The notes under the pieces were generated by a model. It ran no database searches, was not told the DNA's origin, and saw only the letters and a list, made by a program, of their open reading frames with translations. Positions 47,840 to 57,564 of a DNA stretch of 64,000 bases are shown one piece after another. This DNA is from Pogostemon cablin (taxonomy: Eukaryota > Streptophyta > Magnoliopsida > Lamiales > Lamiaceae): the NCBI GenBank assembly GCA_023678885.1, contig CM042970.1, forward strand, positions 164,355 to 228,354, written 5' to 3'. Within the stretch, counting starts at the first letter, position 1. The number at the start of each line of letters is the position of its first letter. The translations under genes and the position numbers were made by a program.

Positions 47840-48112
47840 TATCTTATGAGACGAGTTATTTGTGAGACGGATATAAGAAGGGTCGATCCATCACTATAAT
47901 ATGCTTATTATACAGTTAAAATAAGTTTATTTGTAGTTAAAGTATGTTAATAATAAATCATATTATAACACACTAAAATTATACTTTAATGCATAATTTA
48001 GCATACTTTAGAAAATATATTTTAACAACCATTGAACATATTTTATTTATACAATAAGCATACTTTAGTGATGAGTCAACTCATCTCACAAATATCACGT
48101 CTTATAAGAGAC
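47839..48112. mobile_element. 274-bp MITE with about 65-bp inverted repeats
   Basis: Left GTATCTTATGAGACGAGTTA with TTTGTGAGACGG, and right end inverted: GATATTTGTGAGATGAG and GTCTCTTATAAGACGT on the opposite strand. The inverted repeat continues inwards (CATCACTATAATATGCTTAT against AATAAGCATACTTTAGTGATG). It abuts the Copia 3' LTR with no gap. Confidence 0.7.
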
Positions 48113-48439
48113 TTTGTCAATATATATATAATCGGAGTACTCGCGAGTTTTGAGGCATTACCCGTACCCGTTCCAAACCCTAATGATATTTCTTACAACT
48201 ATCTGTACCCGTCCCAAACTAATTTACAACTACCCGTACCCTATCCATTAGGGTTCGGGTAGACCAGATAACCAAAAATACCCATCCCATTACAATCCAT
48301 ATTGGTGGGTACTTGTCGACCTTTTAAAATTATACACATATCTATAAACTTGTGTGCGACAATTGGCCTTCACAAGAATAGACTAAAGTGGGTAGCAATA
48401 CAATGGCCTGCGATGTCGGATATACCGTGCCATTTTCGT
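48113..48439. other. Remnant of the MITE interrupted by Copia element 1
   Basis: CCCGTACCCG words (48165-48260) and GGGTTCGGGTAGACCAGATA near 48250 resemble the inverted partner of GGGATGGCAACGGGTAGGGT at 41332. This suggests one hAT-like element whose two parts are now 7 kb apart. Confidence 0.4.
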
Positions 48440-48712
48440 ATACTCCTTTTGTTACATCAAAAGAGTTACTCCTATATTTTATTAATAATAAAAATGTTCC
48501 GTTATAAGAGTTACATTTCTCATTTTTAAATAAGATTCATATACAAAATTTAACATATTCTCATGGAACTTACACACAACATTAATACAACAACCCACTA
48601 TTTATTAAAATATTAGTATATCACTCAAACCACTACACATTAAAATACTATATTTCTTAATTTTAGTGTGCAAATACTAAACATAACTCTATGTGGCAGG
48701 ACAGAGGGAGTA
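48440..48712. mobile_element. Stowaway-like MITE
   Basis: Starts TACTCCTTTTGTTACATCAA and ends GTGGCAGGACAGAGGGAGTA. The left end is diverged. Interior phrases TTCTCATGGAACTTACACAC and CACTACACATTAAAATACTA recur at 48860 and 49140. Confidence 0.6.
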
Positions 48713-49175
48713 TCAAAAGAAAATCCATTCATTATTCTCCTCTTTTATACATGTCCGTCCTATCATAATGATTACATGTTTTCAATTTGGGCATTCTATC
48801 TTAATGGTTATATTTTTTTTTTATTTTTTTTTTTGTATATGAGACTCACAAAAAAAATTAAATATTTTCATGGAACTCACTTACAGCATTAATACAACTA
48901 TCTACAGATAATCATTATTGTTGATCCAATGGTGTGGGACAAGTTTCAAAGAGTTGCGGGGCCATGCCATCCAAGACCAAGTCATGGTACTACTCCCTCC
49001 ATCCCACAACAAGGAGTGCATTTTACTATTTTCGTCCGTTCCAACACAAGAGGTGCATTTATCTTTTTAGTAAATGGGATCCACATAAAACAATTAATAT
49101 ATCTCCATGGACCCACACACTATACTAATGCATCTATCCACTATACATTAAAATATTATTTATCTCACTTCAACT

Positions 49176-49740
49176 AGAGCTGTTAAACGAAACGAGCGCT
49201 CAAGAGCTCGGCTCGGCTCACCTCGGCTCGTTAAAGCTCGAAATCGGCTCGACTCGTGACTACTCGAGCTCCAGTTCGAGCTCGTTGAAATGCTCGTTAC
49301 TTTATCGAGCCGAGCTCGATTCGACTCGATAGAGCTCGATAATAATAATATTAAAATAAATATTGTATAATAATAATTATATATATTAATATAATAATTA
49401 TTACTCCCTCCATCCCAGCAGAGCTTTCACACCTCCTTTGTAATTTACAAAGAGGTGTGAAAACTGTGTTGGGACAGAGGGAGTAAATATAATATTAAAT
49501 ATATTAATTAAAATCCGGCTCGTTAGGCTCGAAAGTTCGTTAAAGCTCAAAAGCTCGACTCGTTTTCCTTAAATGAGCCGAACCGAGCTCGAGCTCGGAT
49601 GAGTAATTTTCGAGTCGAGCTCGAGCTCGCTCGTAAGCTCATTATCAAATCGAGCCGAGCTCGAGCTCGGCTCGATAACTACTCGAGTCGAGTTCGAGTA
49701 TGCACTAATTAAGCTCGCTCGACTCGTTTAATAGGCCTAA
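49176..49740. mobile_element. hAT-like MITE nested in the 48991-49802 element
   Basis: Flanked by the same eight bases, CTTCAACT, at 49168-49175 and 49741-49748, the size expected of hAT elements. Ends are inverted (GCTGTTAAACGAAACGAGCG against the complement of GCTCGACTCGTTTAATAGGC). The body is unusually rich in GAGCTCG/CTCGAGC words. A third element lies inside it. Confidence 0.75.
49402..49485. mobile_element. 84-bp miniature Stowaway-like hairpin nested in the hAT-like MITE
   Basis: Starts TACTCCCTCCATCCCAGCAG and ends TTGGGACAGAGGGAGTA. Practically the whole length folds on itself (TTTCACACCTCCTTTGTAA against TTACAAAGAGGTGTGAAAA). Confidence 0.85.
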
Positions 49741-49989
49741 CTTCAACTACCTATTTTACATGAAAAAAGAAACGCCCCTATTGTGCGAGTACGAAGGGAG
49801 TATATAATACGAAGCCGTTCAAAAAACAAGGATATAGAGAGATTTTTCAGGATTCCATTCCCAGTTCCAAAGTGGCCCCACCCCTATTGCATGTCGATTT
49901 TCCGTAGTTAGTATTATTTTATTTAATATTATTTTTGAATGAATGGGAAACGGGATGCTCCTCAAGTCAAGCCACTTGCGTAACTCCTC

Positions 49990-49996
49990 TATATAA
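49990..49996 (+). promoter_or_regulatory. TATA box of the pectinesterase gene
   Basis: TATATAAGG lies 71 bases before the chosen ATG, leaving room for a leader of about 35-40 bases that includes an AG-rich run (50036-50052). It also shows that the earlier in-frame ATG at 49935 lies upstream of the promoter and is not the start. Confidence 0.7.
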
Positions 49997-50060
49997 GGAT
50001 TTGGTTTTGCCAAATATGTTACATCATTCAAATCAGAGAGAGAGAGAGAGAGGATTTGGC

Positions 50061-51719
50061 ATGGATAACCCGCATATCCTATATTTGCCATTAATGTTCC
50101 TCCTACTTTTGGAAGTGATAGCGTGTTGTGCATATTACGGCTCGCTTTGTAGCCAAACCCCATACCCTGAGTTATGCAGCAGCAGCCTAAGTGAAAACGT
50201 ATACGATTTACGCGACCAAAGTATTAGAGCAACTCTTGATGAAGCACACAAGCTGCTTATTTCAATTAATGACCTGGGGCCCAGTGAGGCGGAGGCAGAG
50301 CTGGGCAGAGCAGCTCTGAGCGACTGCTTAGATCTGTACGAGGACACCCTCCACCACCTCAACCGATCCCTCTACTCCAACAACCCCAGCGATGCACAAA
50401 CATGGCTGAGCGCTGCAGTTGCCAATGAACAAACATGCCAAAATGGATTTCTTGATTTCAACATCTCCCCCTACCTCACGCCAACTGATTTCCCCAAGTT
50501 GCTTAGCAATTCGCTGGCCATCAACAAGGGATTTTTACAAACGCGATCAGGCCGACGTGATCAGGAAATTATATTCCCAGAATGGGTTTCGGCTGCTGCC
50601 AGGAAACTGCTTCAATCGTCTCCAAAACCCAACATAGTGGTGTCACAAGATGGTTCCGGTACTCATAACACCATTTCTGCGGCCTTGGCTGCAGCGAGGA
50701 CCGGTGCCGACAGATTTGTGATATATGTAAAGAAGGGAATATACAAAGAAAATGTTGAGGTCAAGAAATCTATGAGGAATCTAATGCTTATTGGCGATGG
50801 AATCGATGAAACAATTATTACGGGCAGTAAGAATGTCCACGATGGCTCCACAACCTTTCGTTCAGCGACATTTGGTAATTAAATTAACTAGCTACCTCTT
50901 TCTATATAAATACAACATGTATGTATACACACAACTCGACTAGCTAATTAATTACTAATATGCATGTGTTGCATAGATATTCACGTCAAATTATATGGAC
51001 ATGAATTTAATTGGCTAGGTACGTAGTTTTAAAATCTTAAGTTTAATTGAAATAGTGCAGGTGTTAGCGGTGATGGGTTCATAGCACGCGGAATTACATT
51101 CGAGAACACAGCGGGAGCAGAGAAGCATCAAGCAGTAGCCGTACGCTCAAGTTCAGACAAATCAGTATTCTACGAGTGCAGCTTCAAGGGGTACCAGGAC
51201 ACCCTTTACGTCTACTCCAACCGCCAGTTCTACCGCAACTGCGATATTTACGGAACCTTAGATTTCATATTCGGCGACGCCGTTTCAGTCTTCCAGAATT
51301 GCAACATATACGTTAGAAAAGCACCTGGCCTATCCACCATCACCGCCCAGGGGAAAAAGGACCCAAACGAGAACACCGGCATTGTTATCCACAACTCGCA
51401 AGTCGCAGCCTCTTCCCACACTTATTTAGGGAGGCCATGGCAGAAGTACTCAACTACAGTCTTCCTCAAGTGCCGCATCGATGGCTTCATCGATCCCGCT
51501 GGCTGGCTCCCCTGGAGTGGCAATTTCGCATTGACCACTTTGTACTACGGAGAGTATATGAACACCGGACCTGGAGCTGCTACCTCTCGGAGGGTCAACT
51601 GGCCTGGATTCCATCTCATATCTACTGCCTCTCAAGCAGCCAAGTTTTCTGTCCACAACTTCTTGGCCGGAGATTCATGGATTCCCCAAACTGGTGTCCC
51701 ATTTGTTTCTGGCCTATGA
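50061..51719 (+). CDS. Pectinesterase (pectin methylesterase) with PMEI pro-region, two exons, 490 aa
   Basis: Hydrolyses methyl esters of homogalacturonan in the wall. Exons 50061-50874 and 51061-51719; the intron has GT-AG ends and splits a Gly codon. Residues 1-23 are a signal peptide or anchor. The PMEI-like pro-region spans about 27-165 with Cys30, Cys39, Cys89 and Cys126 and the block DAQTWLSAAVANEQTCQNGF. The processing motif RKLL is at 181-184. The catalytic domain starts at PNIVVSQDGSGTHNTI and retains Gln295, the QDTLY motif (Gln317, Asp318), Asp339 in GTLDFIFGDA and Arg396/Trp398 in LGRPW, so it should be active. The family usually has GNA where this protein has GDA (343-345). Start chosen by TATA position and signal peptide. 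Group 2 (pro-region bearing) plant PME. Flanked by nested MITEs upstream and a Copia insertion 120 bp downstream, either of which may affect its expression. Confidence 0.95.
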
Positions 51720-51836
51720 ATCACCATAATTAATTATCAATAACGTTTGGTGTACGACTAATAATATTTCACCTAGGCTATATCTACCCATTAGCCACCA
51801 GACTTTATTTGTGATTAATTCTATGCCTCTCTTTAA

Positions 51837-51841
51837 ATTGC
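51837..51841. other. Target site duplication of Copia element 2 (left copy; right copy 57292-57296)
   Basis: ATTGC immediately precedes the left LTR and the same five bases immediately follow the right LTR. This fixes both boundaries of the insertion. Confidence 0.9.
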
Positions 51842-52505
51842 TGTTGTGATTATGAATAGAAACATTCTTGGATCCTATTTCTAATCGCTCAAGAAAAGAC
51901 AACACACTCAATCTCACGTTTTTTAGATTCAAAAGCAATGAACAACTGAATCAAATAAACTGTAAATGAAGAAAACAACACTCAAAGAATTATAGTGGTT
52001 CGATCATGATGATCTACGTTCACTTTCAAAGGAAATCGAGCACTCTTTCATTGATAGACGATTGCACTTGAAGATGAAGATTGAATAATTACTTTGATCA
52101 CTCATGGATCAAACTATCAAACTTGCAAAAGCTGAATAATGATCGTGTCTTCCATAGCAGCAAACTTGCTGCTTATATACCAGGTGGACAGTTAGTTTGT
52201 TTCAACTGTACAGCTGATGCCTCTCACCATCCAATGAGGCCTTGACACATCAGCATCTTCCTAACAACATACTTAACAAACTAACTCCCTCAAAGCTTCT
52301 AGAATTAGCTCCCTAACTGACACAAATGATCACTTAACCACCTAACAAACCCTAATAACCAAACTGTTGTCATGCAGCTGATGTGTGATCTCATTTCAAC
52401 GTACAAACACCAAGAAATACGTATGCATTGCTCACATACTATCAGCCAACATAATGCTCCGTTTGCAGGGGATCATGATCATGTTTTATACTCTATCTTC
52501 TAACA
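51842..52505 (-). mobile_element. 3' LTR of Copia element 2
   Basis: 664 bp, starting TGTTGTGATTATGAATAGAA and ending CTTCTAACA. It matches the right LTR with about 15-20 substitutions by eye (about 97% identity) and no length change. On the minus strand a polypurine tract (AAGGTGGAGAAT) lies just before it at 52506-52518, which makes it the 3' LTR. Confidence 0.92.
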
Positions 52506-52592
52506 ATTCTCCACCTTAAAACATGTATCATATCTTTCAACAAATTTACTGCTCAATTCCCTTTGTTGCTGCTCCATTATGAGCAGCTTCCT

Positions 52593-53985
52593 TCAAGAAC
52601 ACTGGAGATTCATTCCAACTAAGCTCAAGCTTAGTTCAAACTTTGAACTAGGCAAGGCTTTGGTTAGATAGTCTGCTGGATTGACAGATGTATCAATCTT
52701 GTGTACCTTTACAACTTCATTCTCTACAAGATCTCTCACAAAATACAACTTGATATCAATGTGCTTTGTCCTTTCATGATAGCCCTGATGTTTGGCTAAA
52801 TGAATTGCACTTTGATTGTCACAAAATACCTCTACACAACCTTGATTAATACCAAGTTCATGTAACATTCTAGAGATCCACAATCCTTCCTTGATTGCTT
52901 TAGTCAGGGCTACAAATTCAGCCTCAGTTGTGGACAAAGCCACAACTGACTGGTGACTTGCTTTCCAACTTATGGTTGTTCCAAATAGAGTAAAGATATA
53001 ACCAGTCAGTGATTTCCTTGTGTCCATATTGGCTGCATAGTCAGCATCCACATATCCATACAACACTTGACCTTGTTCCTGTCTTTTCTGAAACTTTAGA
53101 CCTCTATCTACAGAACCTTTGATGTACTTCATTGCCCATTATACTGCCTGCCAGTGTGGTTTCCCTGGACATGCCATAAATCTACTCAAGATACTCATGA
53201 CATATCCCATATCTGGCCTGCAGCATACCATACAGTACATCAAACTTCCAACTGAACTTGCATAAGGTATTAAGTTCATTTCTTTCAAGTCTAATGTAGT
53301 TGTTGGAGCCTGCTGAGATGATAACTTTAATCCTTGGTTAAAACGTATTGTAACAAACTTACTTTCAAACATATTATACCTTTTAAGAACCTTTAGTAAG
53401 TAGGATTCTTGATTGAGAATCAGACTTCCACTACTTCTGTCCCTAATGATGGACATCCCAAGTATCATCCTAGCTTCCCCTAAGTCCTTCATGTCAAATT
53501 CTGATTTTAGCATACCTTTGACCTTCTGAATACCACTTATGATATGACTTGCTATCAACATATCATCCAGAAGCAAATAAGTATACTGGTTTCCTTCTTT
53601 CATGTAATATACACAGCTATCATATGAGCTTCTAGCAAATCCACAGGATGTTATATATTGATCAAACCTCAAGTACCACTGTCTAGGGCTTTGTTTAAGT
53701 CCATAAAGTGACTTCTTAAGTAAACAAGCCTTAAACTCTTTATTCTGGATATCAACTCCCTCTGGTACAGTCATGAAGATTTGTTCTTCTAATTCACCAT
53801 GAAGGAAGGCAGTTGTTACATCCATTTGGTGAAGTTCAAGATCATACTGTGCTGTTAAGGATAGTATGATCCTTATAGAGCTTTGCTTGACTACAGGTGA
53901 GAATATTTCATTGTAGTCCACTCCTTCTTTCTGTGAGAATCCCTTAGCTACCAATCTAGCTTTATATCTTATTTTTTTCATCTGT
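52593..53985 (-). pseudogene. Copia element 2 reverse transcriptase and RNase H, catalytic box damaged
   Basis: RT: YKARLVAKGFSQKEGVDYNE, LHQMDVTTAFLHGELEEQIF, SLYGLKQSPRQWYLRFDQYI. The catalytic box reads YLLLDDMLIAS: the usual Tyr-Val before Asp-Asp are missing, which looks like a six-base deletion. RNase H: GYVDADYAANMDTRKSLTGY, LSTTEAEFVALTKAIKEGLW, CDNQSAIHLAKHQGYHERTK, NPADYLTKALP. A stop near 53136 and a frameshift near 53985 also disable it. Confidence 0.9.
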
Positions 53986-55730
53986 TGTTGCAGGGAGCTT
54001 CCTTTTAAAAATCCATTTGCATCCCACTAACTTTTGTTTCAGAGGTTTATCAACTATCTTCCAAGTTCCATTTTTATCAAGAGACATAAGTTCCTCACTA
54101 ATTGCAGTGATCCACTGATCAGCATCATGGCTAGTTATTGCTTCCTTATAGCTTTTAGGTTCACTAGCTTCGATCTCAGAGGCTGTGTATAGAGCATATG
54201 AAACCTGATCAGCTTGAATATATCTAGCTGGAGGATTTATTTTCCTTCTTTGTCTATCCTTTGCTAGAAGGTAGGTGCTGAGATCAGTCTTCTCTTTATC
54301 AGTACCTGGTGTGTCAGCTACTGAACCAGTGATCTTATCAGAATCCACCTCAGACTCAATACCCTCATTTAATATCACTGAGGTGTCTGTTTGCTCTAAT
54401 AATGGCATCTTAGTTTCATTGAAGACAACATCCCTGCTTACCAGAAACTTATGACTTTCAAGACTCCATAATCTGTAACCTTTTACACCAGATGGATATC
54501 CAACCATTACACACCTCATGGCTCTAGGTTTTAGCTTATCTTGCCTTATGTGTGCAAAAGCAAGGCAGCCAATTACCCTTAAGTAACCATAATCAGTAGG
54601 TTTTCCTCTCTAAACTTGTTCTGGTGTTTTGAACTTCAAAGGTGTTGAGGGGCTTCTGTTGATCAAATAAATTGCTGTGGAAACTAACTCACCCCAGAAA
54701 CTCTGGTGAAAACCTCCACTAGTCATCATACATCTAACCCTTTCCAGTATGGTTTGGTTCAACCTTTCAGCAACTCCATTTTGTTGTGGAGTAGAAGGGA
54801 CTGTCTTGTGCCTTTTTATCCCCTTTTACTTACAGAAGTTGTTAAACTCTTCAGATAGATATTCCAAACCATTATCGGTTCTTAACACCTTCAAGGTAAT
54901 TCCAGTTGCATTTTCAACCTCAATCAACCAATCTTTAAATTTTGACAGAGCTTCATCCTTTGATTTCAGGATGTATATCCAAGCTTTCCTTGAATAATCA
55001 TCTATAAACGAGATGAAATATTTACCTCCTCCCTTAGTCAAGGTCTTGGCTGGCCCCCATAGGTCAGAGTGAACATAATCAAGAATTGATGAGGAGGTGT
55101 GTTCACCTGCACCAAACTTCATCCTTTTTTATTTCCATAGAACACAATGCTCACACTGTTCCAACTTAACTTCTGTTTCTCCACATAATAGGTTTTGTTT
55201 GGCTAGTTCTTGGAGTCCCCTTAAGCTTATATGAACTAATCTCCCATGCCATAACAGTGTACTATCATGTGTTCCTACTGTGTGAGCATGAGCATTGACA
55301 GTGCTTCCACACAAGAAATACAAATCATGTTTCTTAATACCCTTCAAGAATATATCATCTCCCTTGGTGACTGTGAAAAACCATCTTTTGATTGGAAACC
55401 ATATCCCATGGAATCAAGCTTACCAAGAGAGATTAAATTTCTTCTTAAATCAGGAACATAACTTACATCATGTAGTATCCTGACTGATCCATCAGTCAGT
55501 TCAAGCTTGATTGACCCTATTCCCTTGATCTTGCATGTTTGATCATTTCCTAGGAGTACTGATCTACCATTATGTTGCTTGAATTCACAAAACCACTGCT
55601 TGTTAGGGGACATGTGGAAAGTGCAGCCTGAATCCATTACCCATTCAGAGGCAATTTCTGATGTAGTGATTGATAGAGCTTCAACAAAGTCTCCTTTGTC
55701 TTGAACTTGTGCTGTTTGATTAACTTGCAT
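53962..55730 (-). pseudogene. Copia element 2 protease and integrase, with stops
   Basis: Protease: EWVMDSGCTFHMSPNKQWF (active-site DSG) to LHDVSYVPDLRRNLISLGKL. Integrase: LLWHGRLVHISLRGLQEL with CEHCVLWK as zinc site, DLWGPAK, FISFIDDYSRKAWIYI, RTDNGLEYLSEEF and, after a stop near 54828, PQQNGVAERLNQT. The C-terminal piece (MVGYPSGVKGYRLWS, then a poorly conserved linker, then LMSLDKNGTWKIVDKPLKQK) leads into RT. Stops near 55128, 54828 and 54614. Confidence 0.85.
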
Positions 55731-55733
55731 TTT

Positions 55734-56582
55734 CTAATCAGCATCCTTACTTTTGTCAATCCCTTTTGCTTTTTCAGCCTTCCATTTGTAATAGTTTCTT
55801 TTCATATGGCCTGGGAGATGACAGTGATAGCATTTCCTCACTTCACCTTCTTTGGTAGATGATCCTTCTCCCTTGCTGTCTTGTTTGTCAACATTCTTGT
55901 GATCCTTCTTCTTCCTGTTATTTCTTTTGGATTGAAAATTATTTCTGACATTCAATCATTCTCCTCCTGAGTTTGGTACACTCTCAGATACAAGTTGAAG
56001 CTGCCTAGACTTGAGTGCTAGTATTACACTGTCAAACTTGACAGTGCCTTGATTAACATACAACAATGTATCTTTAAAACTTTGAAAAGATTTTGGAAGT
56101 GCTGTCATTAGCATGAGAACCATTTCTTCTTCAGAAATCTTAACATCAACACTTTCAAGATCATCCAAAATCTTGATGAATTCATCAACTTGACTTAGTA
56201 TAGGCTTTTCATCACTTATCTTGTATGCATGAATTTTCTCTCTAATATGCAGCCTATTTGCTAATGTTTTCACCTTGTACAGAGACTCTAATTTCTCCCA
56301 AATACCAATGGCAGTAGTTTCTCTAGCTACTTCACGTAATGCCTTATCCCCCAAACATAAAATGATGGTAGAGTGAGCTTTACGAAGTATCTCATCATCT
56401 ACTTGAACTCTTGGAGGACCTGCTGCTTAAGGATCTTTTATGATCTCGGTCTTGACCGGTGGAGGAGGCTTCAATGCATCAATGAGCCCTTGCTGTGTCA
56501 AGATCGCCTTCATCTTGAGTTTCTAGAGGCTGAAATCCATTTTCTCCGAGAGCTTCTCAATGTCAAAACGTGCGGTGTTCAT
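55734..56582 (-). pseudogene. Copia element 2 gag, with stops
   Basis: Begins at ATG 56582 (MNTARFDIEKLSEKMDFSL, then a stop). The gag core reads LREVARETTAIGIWEKLESL, LHIREKIHAYKI, EEMVLMLMTALPKSFQSFKD and is followed by a Lys-rich region with the zinc knuckle CYHCHLPGHMKRNYYKW, where the last Cys has become Tyr. Stops near 56524, 56428 and 55956. Confidence 0.85.
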
Positions 56583-56627
56583 CTTTTCAACTCAGCTTCG
56601 TTAGATTTTCCTACAGACGGCGCCACT

Positions 56628-57291
56628 TGTTGTGATTATGAATAGAAACACACTTGGATCCTACTTCTAATCGCTCAAGAAAAGACAACACACTCAATCT
56701 CACGTTTTTCAGATTCAAAAGCAATGAACAACTGAATCAAATAAACTGTAAATGAAGAGAACAACACTCAAAGAATTATAGTGGTTCGATCATGATGATC
56801 TACGTCCACTTTCAAAGGAAATCAAGCACTCTTTCATTGATAGACGATTACACTTGAAGATGAAGATTGAATAACTACTTTGATCACTCATGGATCAAAC
56901 TATCAAACTTGCAGAAGCTGAATAATGATCGTGTCTTCCATAGCAGCAAACTTGTTGCTTATATACCAGGTGGACAGTTAGTTTGTTTCAGCTGTACAGC
57001 TGATGCCTCTCACCATCCAATGAGGCCTTGACACATCAGCACCTTCCTAACAACATACTTAACAAACTAACTCCCTCAAAGCTTCTAGAATTAGCTCCCT
57101 AACTGACACAAATGATCACTTAACCACCTAACAAACCCTAATAACCAAATTGTTATCATGCAGCTGATGTGTGATCTCATTTCAACGTACAAACACCAAG
57201 AAATACGTATGCATTGCTCACATACTATCAGCCAACATAATGCACCGTTTGCAGGGGATCATGATCATGTTTTATACTCCATCTTCTAACA
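56628..57291 (-). mobile_element. 5' LTR of Copia element 2
   Basis: 664 bp with the same TG...CA ends as the left LTR. On the minus strand it is followed by GTGGCGCCGTCTGTAGG, which is the likely primer-binding site and leader. A TATATAAGCA box is at about 56955 (minus strand). Confidence 0.92.
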
Positions 57292-57296
57292 ATTGC

Positions 57297-57564
57297 AATG
57301 CTCATTTTCCATATATCTAGCTTAGACCATCCAAGAGTATATATTTTCATAATTTGTACAGCATTTTTTAAAAATCAGACAATATTTAAAATTTAAAAGA
57401 TTTTTATTTTAATCTCATCTTTATATTCCATTTAATTGTTTTTTATTTTCACAATATTTATATATTACGTTTTTTTTTTCACGTCTTTTGCTGAGGGCGG
57501 TGAGGTGGGTGACACCTGAATTTCAAGTTTTTTTTTCGTTTATTATACTTAAATGACTATTATA
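57297..57564. other. Flank of Copia element 2, no gene
   Basis: AT-rich; continues the 3' flank of the pectinesterase gene that the Copia element separated. Nothing else recognised. Confidence 0.4.

Larger units (their letters stand above)
48991..49802. mobile_element. Outer Stowaway-like MITE, split by a nested element
   Basis: Starts TACTCCCTCCATCCCACAAC and ends GCGAGTACGAAGGGAGTA. Without the 49176-49740 insertion and its target duplication it would be about 240 bp, a normal size. It lies some 190 bp before the TATA box of the pectinesterase gene. Confidence 0.75.

Noticed and set aside
49935..50060. Upstream in-frame ATG extending the pectinesterase by 42 residues
   Set aside because: It lies before the TATA box at 49990 and would bury the hydrophobic signal peptide inside the protein.
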